NCBI GenBank assembly: GCA_011503125.2
Contig: WWBZ02000040.1
Location: 1,364,001-1,428,000, forward strand
DNA: 64,000 nt
DNA from: Botryosphaeria dothidea
Lineage: Eukaryota > Ascomycota > Dothideomycetes > Botryosphaeriales > Botryosphaeriaceae
Reading direction: 5' to 3'
Part shown: piece after piece, positions 34,396-44,046 of the stretch
Layout: each line of letters begins with the position of its first letter
Numbering within the stretch: position 1 is the stretch's first letter
Notes under the pieces: generated by a model
Databases searched by the model: none
Told to the model about the DNA's origin: nothing
Seen by the model: the letters and a program-made list of their open reading frames with translations, nothing else
Program-made: the position numbers and the translations under genes

Positions 34396-35170
34396 ATTAT
34401 ATAGGGGTCCCCATGGGGCGTCCGGTGTTTTGCCGTTGCTATCCTTTTCTAATTCGATTTAGTGGTTAATTCTAGGCCGGTGCGGTGGGAGTTTGTCTGC
34501 CTCCTTCTTGTTAAATAGGCGTGTCTATCGAGGGTCCATCCAGCTAGGTAGCCGGGCCCGAGTATCCGTGAGAGGTTTCTCTTAAAGAGCCTTATTAATA
34601 TCCGCTAGGCTCGCTATAAAGACTTAGTACCCTTTCTTTTCTCGGTTCCTTAAGAGGTAACTAAAGGCAGAGGCTCCGATGAGCTTGCCCTAAGGGCTAG
34701 AGAGATTCGTTGCTTGTTTTACTACTAGCCCTATGTCCTTAAAGGTAATAGTCCGTTCACTTTGATCGAGTACTGCTTTTTCCTGTACTATCTATGGGCT
34801 TCCTAATATTAGGTCGTAACCGGAAAGCCTAGGCACGATGTAGAAGAACATGCGCTTCTGGCAATGGCCTCCAATGTCTACTTCAGCCTAGGCAACCTCG
34901 TCTATTTTCCATCCTGTAGGTGTAAGTCCGTCCAGTGTCCTTGGGGAAATCTTTATACGCGGGAGGTTGCAGCGTTTAGCAAAACCGTGGCTTATAACGG
35001 CGTAGAATTCACAACCAGTATCGGCGAGAGCTTTACCAAAAGACTCTTTATTGATCATGATTGGGGTAAGGAGTGAATCTTGTTCTAGCTTGCGTTGCTG
35101 CTTGCGCCATTCGTTCCGCACTTCCTACTTTTCCTCCACTATGGGCTCCTGCCTGCGATTTTCGACAGGA
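34396..35170 (-). pseudogene. Element C pol, 5' part (protease and start of RT)
   Basis: The protease is recognisable as 'KALADTGCEFYAVISHGFA' (about 35035-34980), with DTG at the active site. The linker toward RT contains 'RLSGYDLILG' and 'LDQSERTITFKDIGLV'. The frame is minus one relative to gag and overlaps it upstream of 35175. It contains a TAG near 35128 and further stops around 34500-34700, and it is cut at 34396 by element D. Confidence 0.75.
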
Positions 35171-35174
35171 GCTT

Positions 35175-36383
35175 TTAGTTTTCCGACTGCTGGGAGGAGG
35201 ACTCGTCCTCCAAGTCTTCCAGTTCCGGTCCCACGTGTTCCTCCTGTTGGGTAGGCTTTGCAAGCCTTGCTGGCCTCCTTGGTGGCAGCCATGGGCACTG
35301 GACAACCCTATGTCTAGAGTCGCCACAGCGTAGGCAACGACCCTCATCCTTGCGTTTCTGCATCTCTTGTTCGTCTACCCACTTAACACGACGTCCTTGG
35401 GCGGCCCTTGTAGGCCCTGTGGGTTCCCAGTCCATTTTATCTTGCTGGGGCGTGGTCGGCTTTGGCTTGGACCCTGACTGCCTGCCAGTGGACCCTGCCG
35501 AGCCAACCTTATTTTGACCACGCCACCAGTCTTGTTGCCAGCCCTGCTGGGGCTTCTTTCCTATGTTCCTTAGGTTGAAGGCTTCAAGTTGGTCACTGAT
35601 ACGTTTCAGCTCCGTGCAGTAGTCCTCAAAGGACTGGCTTGTGCTCCTAAGGCCAATCATGCTTCGTTGGAGCTCCTGGCTAAGCCCTGCTTCCAAGTAG
35701 CCCTTAAGAATCTCGTCCGGCCAGTTGGTACCTCCCGCCTCTAACACGAGCTTGCGGAATTCGGTGAAGTACTCCATAAAGGGCTTGTTGGTTTGGCGTA
35801 GCTTGTGCAGCTTACGTTGGGCCTTCTCTTGCATATGGGGGTCGTCAAATAATAGGCGTAGCTGATCCAGTCGGCACTGAGCAGTCATGCTAGTCGTGTT
35901 GGTGCTGGCTTGTACCCAGGGCTGTAGCTGACGAGCTGCTTCGCCCCTAAGCCGATTGTGAAGCATAAAAAACTTCGTAGCTTCAGTGCAACTCGTGTAG
36001 TCCACGACGAGTTTGGCTTGAGCCTGGGCAATCCAAGGCTGGAGTTCTTCTCTATTACCCGAAAACTCGGCGAGAGGGCCGAGGTTCTTCGTGGGGCCTG
36101 TCTTGGTGTGGTGGCTGGTAGGTCCTGACTCAGGGGCAGGGGGGTCCGAGGAAATTCCGGCCACCCCAGCCTCCTTTTCTCCAGCCTCCCTTCCAGCCTC
36201 CCCTGAGGGTTGTGTGGAAGGGGTTTGGGCGCCTCCCACCTTCAAGAGTTCCTCCTTCTCTTCCTTAAGCTGTATAACCTCTTGGGTAAGAGTATCCATT
36301 CGTGCCATCATTTGTAGCAGTAACCGCTTCGTTTCTTGGTTCTCTTGAGCCTGTAGCTCTTGTCCATGCTCTTGAGGACTCAT
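35175..36383 (-). CDS. Gag polyprotein of element C (402 aa, uninterrupted)
   Basis: The longest open frame in the repeat block, from ATG 36383 to TAA 35175. The N-terminus (residues about 5-50) is rich in Gln, Glu and Leu and likely a coiled coil. A Pro/Gly/Ser linker follows. The capsid region starts near residue 90 with 'LGPLAEFSGNREELQPWIAQ' and includes 'FEDYCTELKRISDQL' near 235. A CCHC zinc knuckle near residue 345 reads 'CLRCGDSRHRVVQC' (C-x2-C-x4-H-x4-C). The tail is acidic. It is GC-rich and shows almost no RIP, unlike its surroundings. Product role: capsid and RNA packaging. It may still be translated if the LTR is transcribed, but the element lacks a working pol. Confidence 0.88.
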   Translation of the reverse strand: MSPQEHGQELQAQENQETKRLLLQMMARMDTLTQEVIQLKEEKEELLKVGGAQTPSTQPSGEAGREAGEKEAGVAGISSDPPAPESGPTSHHTKTGPTKNLGPLAEFSGNREELQPWIAQAQAKLVVDYTSCTEATKFFMLHNRLRGEAARQLQPWVQASTNTTSMTAQCRLDQLRLLFDDPHMQEKAQRKLHKLRQTNKPFMEYFTEFRKLVLEAGGTNWPDEILKGYLEAGLSQELQRSMIGLRSTSQSFEDYCTELKRISDQLEAFNLRNIGKKPQQGWQQDWWRGQNKVGSAGSTGRQSGSKPKPTTPQQDKMDWEPTGPTRAAQGRRVKWVDEQEMQKRKDEGRCLRCGDSRHRVVQCPWLPPRRPARLAKPTQQEEHVGPELEDLEDESSSQQSEN

Positions 36384-36390
36384 ATCGAGT

Positions 36391-36417
36391 GATTCCAGTG
36401 ATTCCAGTGATTCCAGT
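36391..36417. repeat. Three 9-bp repeats in the element C leader
   Basis: 'gattccagt' three times in tandem, just upstream of the gag start. An imperfect fourth unit precedes it. Confidence 0.85.
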
Positions 36418-36462
36418 GCGCGACTGTGCCAGTGATCCGATGTCCAGTAAGTCCAATGTGGG

Positions 36463-36472
36463 AAGTCTAGCT
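36463..36472 (-). other. Self-complementary primer-binding site, element C
   Basis: The plus strand 'aagtctagct' lies two bases outside the 5' LTR. Its exact inverse 'agctagactt' is inside the LTR at 36531-36540, where the transcript would start about 40 bases after the TATA box. Ten bases match perfectly. This is the Tf1-type layout in which the RNA 5' end folds back as primer. Confidence 0.72.
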
Positions 36473-36474
36473 AA

Positions 36475-36658
36475 TGTCAGGGCTCAACCTCAGGATGATC
36501 GCTGAAAGGTATATTGCGCTATGTACGTTAAGCTAGACTTAAGGAGAAAGAGGAGAAGTCGTAGAAGAAAGAGAAAAGTTATATACAAGAAAGGCTTGGC
36601 GTCACGTGATCTGCCGATGATCCTCTGAGGCTTGATCCTGAGGCTTCAGACTCTAACA
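36475..36658 (-). repeat. Element C 5' LTR
   Basis: 184 bp from 'tgtcagggct' to 'gactctaaca'. A minus-strand TATA box GTATATAA lies at about 36579-36586. Confidence 0.93.
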
Positions 36659-39600
36659 CTAAGGGTGGAATATAGAGAAGATTTCTTTCTCTTATATATA
36701 AGGAGGTATAGTAACTTCGTATACTTTGCCGTTAATTAATCTAGTAATTTCTTACGGACTAAGGTTCTTTAGTAAGAGAGACTTACTATTCCGTCCTAGG
36801 TTAAAGTCTCGGGCGTTAATAAATACTTTATCGCCTATACGGAAGATAGGGTGTAGCTAGCGGAATTTATCTATATAGCGGGCTTATTCTTCTTATATCT
36901 AGACTAGTTAATCTTAGAGGAAGCTTCTTATAGCATTTAACCTTTTAACTAACCGGTCTATTCTAATTACTTCTACTTTTCTAGTGCCCTAGTAGATTTT
37001 TATAGGTTCTAAGCTAGTGCGTAGATGGAATCCGTTATCTACGAAGAATAGCGATATGCTAGTTAGAGCTTTCGCTCTAGCCATTAGTCTAGGGGTAAAA
37101 TATAGTTAATATTTTAACCTTTACGTTATATCGTTCTATAATTCTTCTATAGATGTGGGAGTCTATAGCGCTACCTCGGTCGGAGACGATATTTATTAGA
37201 AAACCTCGTATATAAAAGAGGCGGCGGTTTAGAGCCTCTACGGTTTCTTTAGCACTTAGCGTTATTATTAGCTCGTAGATCTTTCCCTTAGTTAAACGGT
37301 TTATAATAACTAGGTAGTGTCGGTATCCCTAATTCCTCCTAATGTACAGCGGTAGTTTTTCCGTAAAGTCTAGGGCTACGTAGAGCCACTTCTGCTAGGG
37401 GATAGAGAGCGGTCTTAGTAGTCCTTACTTTTGCTCCGAGTATAGCTTATAGCGGCGGCAGTAGTAATAGTTCTTGTAGAAACGAGTAATATCTTCCCTT
37501 TGTCCAGCCTACTAGTAGTTTTCTATAAGCTCCCTATATATAGCCTTAGGTCCTAGGTATTCTATAAGTAGTTTTTCGTGGTAATCCTTTAGGAGGCGTA
37601 GGCGTAGTAGTTGGTAGTCTGGGACAACAAGCGCGTCTTTTAGCTATACCTAACTATTTTTTACTAAGAAGTCCTAAATGTTTTTCTTATAGCCCTTCCC
37701 AATTAAGTGGCTTAGTACACGTCTATCTCCTATATTAATGCTTCTACGGAGGTCCTAGATTACCCTATCCTTCTCGTAGGCTTCGCTAATAAGTATATCG
37801 AGGTCTTTCTATACAGCTTCCTAGGTTTCCCGGGCTTTATAGATTTCCTAGGTCTAGTTATCTTCCGGCTCTTAAGAGTCTAACTCCTCCTCCTCTAGGT
37901 TATTAGTAGTAAAGAGAATAGAATTAATAGTAATCTTTATATTAGGTTCTAGGTTTAAGTCCCGAAGTAGTTGTTAGAACCGGTGTTACTTCCTTAGGTC
38001 GTTAATTCCTTACGGTAGGTCCTACGTTCTCCTTGTAAGCGAGTCTAGCTTCTCTCCTTATTTGCCTGGCCGGTAGGAGATAATAAAGTTAAAGGCGGAT
38101 AGAAATTTAGCCTAGCGGGCTTAACGGCTAGTTAGTTGCTTAGTTATTATAAAATACTCTAGGTTCTTATAATCCGTAAGCACCTTAATGGGCTTGTCTA
38201 TAGAAGTGCTCATAAGTTCTAGTTCCTAAGTCTTAAAGAAGCGAATAATGGCGAGTAGCTCTTTATCGTAGATTATGTAGTTGTACTTAGTTAAGGACAT
38301 TTTCTTAGAGAAGTATATAACTGATTTAAGTACTCTATCGTGCATCTAAGATAGGATACCTATACTAATAAAGTCTAAGGCATTCGTTTCAACCTATATT
38401 TCCTTTTTAGGGTCGAAATGTACGAGGATGAGTATAGAGGTGAATGCGGCTTATAGCTGATTAAAGGCGGTTTATTTCTTATTATCCCATGTGAAGTCCT
38501 GGTATCTTATCTTGCGTTTCCCATTTCTAGTTGTAAAGTGTTCTCCTTTTATTATCTTAGTAAGGGGGCGTGCTATATGGGAGAAGTTCTTAATAAAGCG
38601 GCGGTAGAAATTTGCAAAGCCAAGAAAGGCTTGTATATCCTTTACTGACGTTGGTACCTCCCAATTAATAATAGCTGAGACTTTTTCTAGGTCCATTTCG
38701 ATTCCGTTTGTGCTCATAATAAGGCCAAGGTATTTAACTAATCTGACATTGAACTCGCATTTATTAAGGTCGAGTTGAAGACTACGGTCCTTTAGTCGTT
38801 GGAGGACTTTATTAACGTTTTTAGCGTGTTCCTCCTCCTTTTCACTATAGATAAGGATATTATCTAGGTACGCTGTGCAAAACTTGTCTAGGTATTCGAG
38901 TATAGAATTGTTAATATAGCTCTAAAAGGTGCCTAGCGCATTGTAGAGCCTAAAGGGCATAACTAGGTATTCGTACTAACCAAAGCGAGTGTTAAAAGCG
39001 GTGAGGTACTCATGGCCTTCCTTAATTCGGATCCGGTTGAAAGCATGGATAACGTCGAGTTTAGTGAAGATCTTAGCCTTACTAAGCTGGGTAAGGGTTT
39101 CATTAATATATGGGATTAGGTATCGATTCTTCTTAGTAATAGCGTTTAGGGCTCTATAGTTAATATAGACCCTAAGTCCTCCTCCTAGCTTTCTAATAAT
39201 AAGTAGAGGTACGGTATAGTCCGAAGAGCTAGGGCGAATAAACCCTTTTCCGAGATGTTCGTTAATATACTTCTTAACCGCTTCGTTTTCCTATTAAGAT
39301 ATTAGGCGGTAGCTTTTTATATAAGGAGGTTCATAGTTAGGTTTAAGCTTAATTTTATAGTCTTCTTTCTAGTAAGGAGGGAGTATATCCGCTTCTATCT
39401 TGTCCTAGAGTTCTTTAATCTAGTGGTGTTCCTTTGGCAGCCGGGCAAGACGTTCTTCTCTCCTATATATCTTCTTTCTATCCATAAACTTCTAGAAATT
39501 ATCTTCTCTAGTTATAGCTACGCTAGTATTTATAGTAGGTTCCGCGGGTATGTAGTAGTATCCTTTATATCTAGGAAGTAATGCTAGGTGAAAGAGTAGG

Positions 39601-39919
39601 GATGTAGAACATAGTTAAATATCTAGTTGAGATTTCTCTGTTTTTTGTTTAGGTCGGCACCTAATAGCGTATTTAGTATAAGGTTTTATAGTAAGATAGC
39701 TAGCCTTAAAGCACTAAGGCTTATAAAGCTTAACTAACCGCTTATCCCAGTCGATGTACGGGTTATAAGTGCGTAACTATCCGTCTCTAAGGATTAGTGG
39801 ATAGTCTCCTAGGTTGGCAATATAGTAGAGAAGTTATTCCTTATAAGAACTAATGTTAATATCGACTAGGAAGGCATAGGTAATATATTGGGAGAATATT
39901 CCGTCTCCCAAAGTCATAG
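36659..39919 (-). pseudogene. Family A pol, copy 4, dead
   Basis: RT is at about 38870-39260 and its catalytic motif again reads YLDN. At 38717-38472 an open stretch corresponds to the RT connection region, with '[20 protein letters not shown]' and '[19 protein letters not shown]', the conserved gypsy segment before RNase H. Integrase is at about 37070-37680 and lacks about 40 residues because of the internal deletion. TAG and TAA codons are frequent. Confidence 0.82.
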
Positions 39920-40159
39920 TGTCAGACTTTCTTGCCTTACTACCTCAGGCATCTCAGTTATCTCGAATGTTCTATCCTTTATACAACAACACTCTTTGAT
40001 GCCCAACCCCGCATCGGCACTCTCTCTCGGATCTTTAGTATCCTCGGTTATGTAGTCATCACTCGTGTATATAAGCAAGTCTACCGACCTCCCTCTCAGG
40101 AGACAGGCAGAATCTACTCTCTTTTCTGACCTCACAACTCTTCACTCTCAAATCCAACA
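39920..40159 (+). repeat. Solo LTR in family A copy 4
   Basis: 240 bp from TGTCAGAC to AATCCAACA, with a perfect target duplication CATAG at 39915-39919 and 40160-40164. The surrounding pol sequence resumes without loss relative to copy 2. Plus-strand TATATAAG at about 40067 suggests plus orientation. A second member lies at 50664-50913. Confidence 0.93.
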
Positions 40160-40164
40160 CATAG

Positions 40165-42060
40165 TAATCCGTTTAATAAGAGGGATCTTTGTTATCTTGT
40201 ACGCGCGAATAAAGGAGGCATTAATGAGCTTAGCTTGGCTTCTATTGTCGATAAGAGAACGTGTATTACTACTAGCCACTGCAGCATATATAATAAGGTA
40301 AGTTCCCTTAATTTTACACGCGCGATTGTCTACTACGAAGTTTGACACCTTTATCTCTTTCTAACTACGACTAGCTAGCTGCTCGTCTAGCCTCTTCTAC
40401 TCTTATAGTCCTAGGGAGCGACTTACTCCTAGGACTAGGAGTTTTCCGACTCGCTATTAGAGTTAAGTTCCTTAATACTCTAGATATGCGCGAACCCTGT
40501 ACGGTTATTATTAGGATAGTAGTTATTAGATATAAAGTAGCCCGAGCCTCTACAACTACGGCAGCGTCCCTACCTCGTTATTACGAGGCGTTCCTTATCT
40601 AATAACTTTGAGGGTTTTAGCTTAGGCTTATACTAGGGTCTAACCTAGTCTTTTAGTTTAGTAGTAGTAGGTATACGGCCCTGTTAGCCATCTTGGTTTA
40701 TATTGCCGCTTCTAGTCCTATCCTAGCGGCTAAGGTTACCTTAAGTAGGTTCCTAGTTATAGACAGGCTTAATACGATCCCTTTTAGGATTATTACTATT
40801 ATTTATCCTTTTATTAGAACGGATGTTTATAGACTTAATCTCTTAACGACGATATTCGGCCTTGCGGAGGGTTTCGAGTAGCTATTCGAGAGAGGTAAAG
40901 GTAAGGGTAGCTACTAAGAGGGCTAAGCCAATGGAAATGCTATTCTATATCTTATCGATCTTCTCCTCTTTAGTAGGGTTAGTAAGGGACTAGAGTATAT
41001 ATAGACGGGCGTGGTAGGCGTCTACCGTCTCTTTCTCGCTTTATCTAGTAAGGATAAGATCGTTAGTAGCTTTTTTCTTTACGATATCTATTCCATATAT
41101 CTTTCCTAGCTTTTCTAAGAAATCTAGGGCTGTCCGGTAGCTATTAATATACGGACGTATTATGGCGGCAATTAAATTAGCAAGACGAGAGTAGATGTGG
41201 CGGATTATTAGCTTCTAATTTCCTTAGAAGAAGTCCTCTTCGACTTCAAGCTTAAAGATTATATTATTCTTAAAGTTTACGAAAGTATAGATATTAGTAG
41301 AGATAAGCTTGTCAACATCTCCTATAAGCATCTTGCGTAAGCCCTAATAAGGGAGGGTTCGCTATAAGGTAATAGTTCCCTCCCTTAGTTAACGTTCCTA
41401 GTTAAGGCTGCGAATATTAGTACTAGGGAGGGTACCTTCGTGATAGTTAGCGATATCCTCAGTCAGAAGGTTGTTTTCTTAAATAAGCCGGCTGATCTCA
41501 TCGTTGCTTTCCTTAATAACTCTATTAGATCTGGCGATCATCTTCTTATAGGTCTGTTTAAGTTTCTTGTACTTGTCCTAAAGAGAGACGTGGGCTGTAT
41601 ACTCTTTACTAGTAGCTGTTTAAGTGACTTAGAGGACGTAGTAGAACTTAGTACGCTAGTTTGCTATTACTATAGTGTACCAGTTATAGAAGGCATATTC
41701 GTTAGGCCAGCGAATAGAGTCGAGTCCGTGGTTACTTAGTATTCTGGGGTTAATAGTAAGGTTAAGATCCGTGGCTGATGAATGTGCAAGTTCTTCGGGT
41801 TCTAGATTTCTACGTGAGATGGTGCGACGTAAGGTAAGACCGGCAGCTTGACTTTGCTGGTCTAAGGCATTAGGAAAGCCCTAAAATAGGATAGCACCAC
41901 TTGTAAACTCGTTAAGGTTCTAGCTAGGTCCCCTAACTATGTTGCTGAATAATCCTTCTTTATTATCGCTTAGGTGAATAGAAGTAGTGCTAGCGATGCT
42001 GCTAGTACGGCTACGGGTATAGCTTGCAGGGAATAGGCTTTATTGCGCCATAATCTTTGC
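40165..42060 (-). pseudogene. Family A gag and protease region, copy 4, dead
   Basis: Equivalent to about 5130-7030 in copy 2. Near 40520-40570 the zinc-knuckle segment reads 'GRCRSCRGSGYFISNN', with Tyr in the His position. The region at 40348-40165 contains 'VVDNRACKIKGTYLI', likely part of the protease. Stops are frequent but fewer than in copy 2. Gag start is near 42055 ('atggcgcaataaagcc' on the minus strand). Confidence 0.65.
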
Positions 42061-42363
42061 TAATTGTTCTGGTTTCGGAGTGGTTTGACTCGTGTTACGG
42101 GTGAAAACTCTAAAGAGATTAGTGCAGGGTTGACGAGGATCCTTATATTTTGTTTAAGAGGACAGATTTCCTATAATTGCACTATTGTTTCTCTAGTAGT
42201 GTAGGTTTCTAATATTTCTGGGTTGCTAGTCGCAGAGTATCGGTATTGTTAAGTTCTGGTTGTAGGTTGTTGGTATTGTCGGGTTCTGGTTGCAGGTTAT
42301 TAAGTTTAGGTTCTGGTTGATAGTACGGGTGTCGGGTTGTCGAGTTCAGGTTCCTTGTTGGTA

Positions 42364-42374
42364 GTACATAGATT
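42364..42374 (-). other. Self-complementary primer-binding site, family A copy 4
   Basis: Plus strand GTACATAGATT, one base outside the LTR, and its exact inverse AATCTATGTAC at 42420-42430 inside the LTR: a perfect 11-nt inverted repeat. A TATA-like TAAATATAC lies at 42472-42480. Confidence 0.75.
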
Positions 42375-42375
42375 A

Positions 42376-42607
42376 TGTAAGGCAGCAAAGCCGAAATGAT
42401 GGTATTACTTTCAACTAAAAATCTATGTACAAGGAGAAAGGAAAGAGAGTCTAGAAAGAGAGGGCGAAGGGTAAATATACCCAGTCGCTTAGCGCTGGGC
42501 CCGTGCCCTAGTGCCTGACCGAGTTATCCTTAGTACAGCTGGGGCCTCTGGTTACTGTTAAGTATCTACCTAGTTGCCTGGGGTGGTAGCGCTTAAGGGG
42601 CCTGACA
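42376..42607 (-). repeat. Family A copy 4, 5' LTR
   Basis: 232 bp from 'tgtaagg' to 'cctgaca' on the plus strand. It is the best preserved family A LTR and defines the true ends TGTCAGG...CCTTACA. Confidence 0.93.
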
Positions 42608-43756
42608 AGTCTAGAAAGAAATCCTTAAATTAGACTAGCTAAAAGCGCTCTACGAATAACTTATTACGAACCCTAGGCTATACGGACTTTAGTACCCCAA
42701 GGGTAGGAAGCCCGCACGGGAGAAAACACTATAGGGACTAAGCTTCCGCACGGCTAGTAGAGCCGTACTATAAGAGATCCCGTACGGGAAGGTTAGCCCT
42801 AAGGGAATCGGCGCTTAAGAGATTAGTTACTAAGACTGAGGCCCGTACGGGAGGAAAGCCTATAAGGCACGAGGAGGCTAGTAGAGTACCGCCGAGCTAG
42901 AGGGGAACGGGCTGTCGGCAACGTTGGGCGGTTAGGGAACGGTTAAGAGAAAGGTGGTTATCGCGTCCGTTTATAAGGTTAGAAAACGGGATTCGGAAAA
43001 GAGGTCTAAGCGCCCGCATTACGTGAGGACCCACCTTTGGATCTCTACTAATCCAACACCCACTAGATTAGAAAAGATCTAAACACCCTACCAGATTGTC
43101 ATAGCTTTCCTACTTGTATATAACTATACTTATTAGATAGTACTTTGACCTTCGTGGTTAACTTAAAGTTCTAATATAATACTATTAGAGGTAACGCGCC
43201 TTTCGCACACCGTGCACCCTTCCATTACGTGATCACTGCCTATTGTCCCAATCCTTTACCCTCCACTTGTCACTCAAGGTAAACCCCTCGGTTACCCGAA
43301 CCTGCTAGGCGACTCCGAAACCTAGCGGAAGAGGCCCGCCGTTACAGTAGACGTACGGCACCTCTCGTTATCGATAGGGACGACTAAGACGCCGCCGACG
43401 GTAACCTTTATCACATAATAAGCTAGGGCAAAGGCTTACTAGGGCTAGGGGCATAAAATAAGGGCTAGAGGGCGTAATTTATATAGTAAAACGGGTAGTT
43501 TTATACGTGTAGGCCGAGTGGAGGCTGCGGCGGCTTAATAGTAACTCTTATAATAATAAGACGGTACGGCTTTGCAGTAGGTTTAGTTAACATAAGTAAT
43601 TTTTAACAGTGTAAAGAGATTTTCAACGATTTGGGCGTAAAAACCGACGGTTTCTCCATAAGTGAATAAACGATATTTGTGAATGAGGAGGTGGGGGGGG
43701 TGGGAAATCAGCAAAAAGAGGGGTGGGAAATTAGCAACGGCCTTTCTAATAACTTC
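42608..43756. other. Unassigned repeat-rich segment with palindromes
   Basis: 1.15 kb without a recognisable coding region. It contains three copies of the palindrome CCCG(T/C)ACGGG (42708-42717, 42779-42788, 42842-42851) and related ACGGCT pieces. A G-rich stretch (43681-43730) carries two 'tgggaaat(c/t)agcaa' units. It is partly RIPed and may be a remnant of an unrecognised transposon. Confidence 0.5.
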
Positions 43757-43904
43757 TGTTGGTATGTTGATGAACAATGATGATCTATTGATAATTGGCA
43801 TGAGGAGGAAGGGCGTAGGTGGCCCACCCTCCTTATATACGTAAGTGAGTGACTAAGCTATCTGGTGTTGCAAAAGCAATATGCAAAATACGTGATTTCC
43901 AACA
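43757..43904 (-). repeat. Copia F, 3' LTR
   Basis: 148 bp from TGTTGGTATG to TTTCCAACA. The adjoining 'caccccctt' is the complement of the polypurine tract GAAGGGGGTG. Confidence 0.94.
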
Positions 43905-44046
43905 CACCCCCTTCGCGTGGTGTCCGATCGGGCAGTGCGCGATAATCTGCTTAGTGTTGACCTTTAACAGTGTGAAAGGAACGTGATTACCGAAATATAT
44001 AAATAAAATGGTGATAATCTGGTTTAAGCGGTATATACGCTTATAA

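Larger units (their letters stand above)
22796..36658 (-). mobile_element. Gypsy family C chromovirus, split by element D
   Basis: LTRs of 184 bp lie at 22796-22979 and 36475-36658, with TG...CA ends. Without element D and one copy of its target duplication (26544-34395) it is 6011 bp, the usual size of a fungal chromodomain gypsy. The order from right to left is 5' LTR, primer site, 9-bp repeats, gag (intact), protease, RT (broken by D), RNase H, integrase, chromodomain, a 600-bp non-coding 3' region with a decamer array, polypurine tract, 3' LTR. It is much less RIPed than family A. Flanks TCGAG and CTAAG are not identical. Confidence 0.92.
36659..42607 (-). mobile_element. Gypsy family A copy 4, 3'-truncated
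   Basis: A minus-strand copy with a complete 5' LTR (42376-42607) but no 3' LTR. It begins in the integrase C-terminal region at 36659, at a point corresponding to about 1761 in copy 2. It is the least mutated family A copy. It has a deletion of about 125 bp near 37066 compared with copy 2, and a solo LTR of another family inserted at 39920-40159. Confidence 0.88.

Noticed and set aside
43583..43801. 72-codon frame at the left end of copia F
   Set aside because: It spans the LTR boundary, so it cannot be an old gene.
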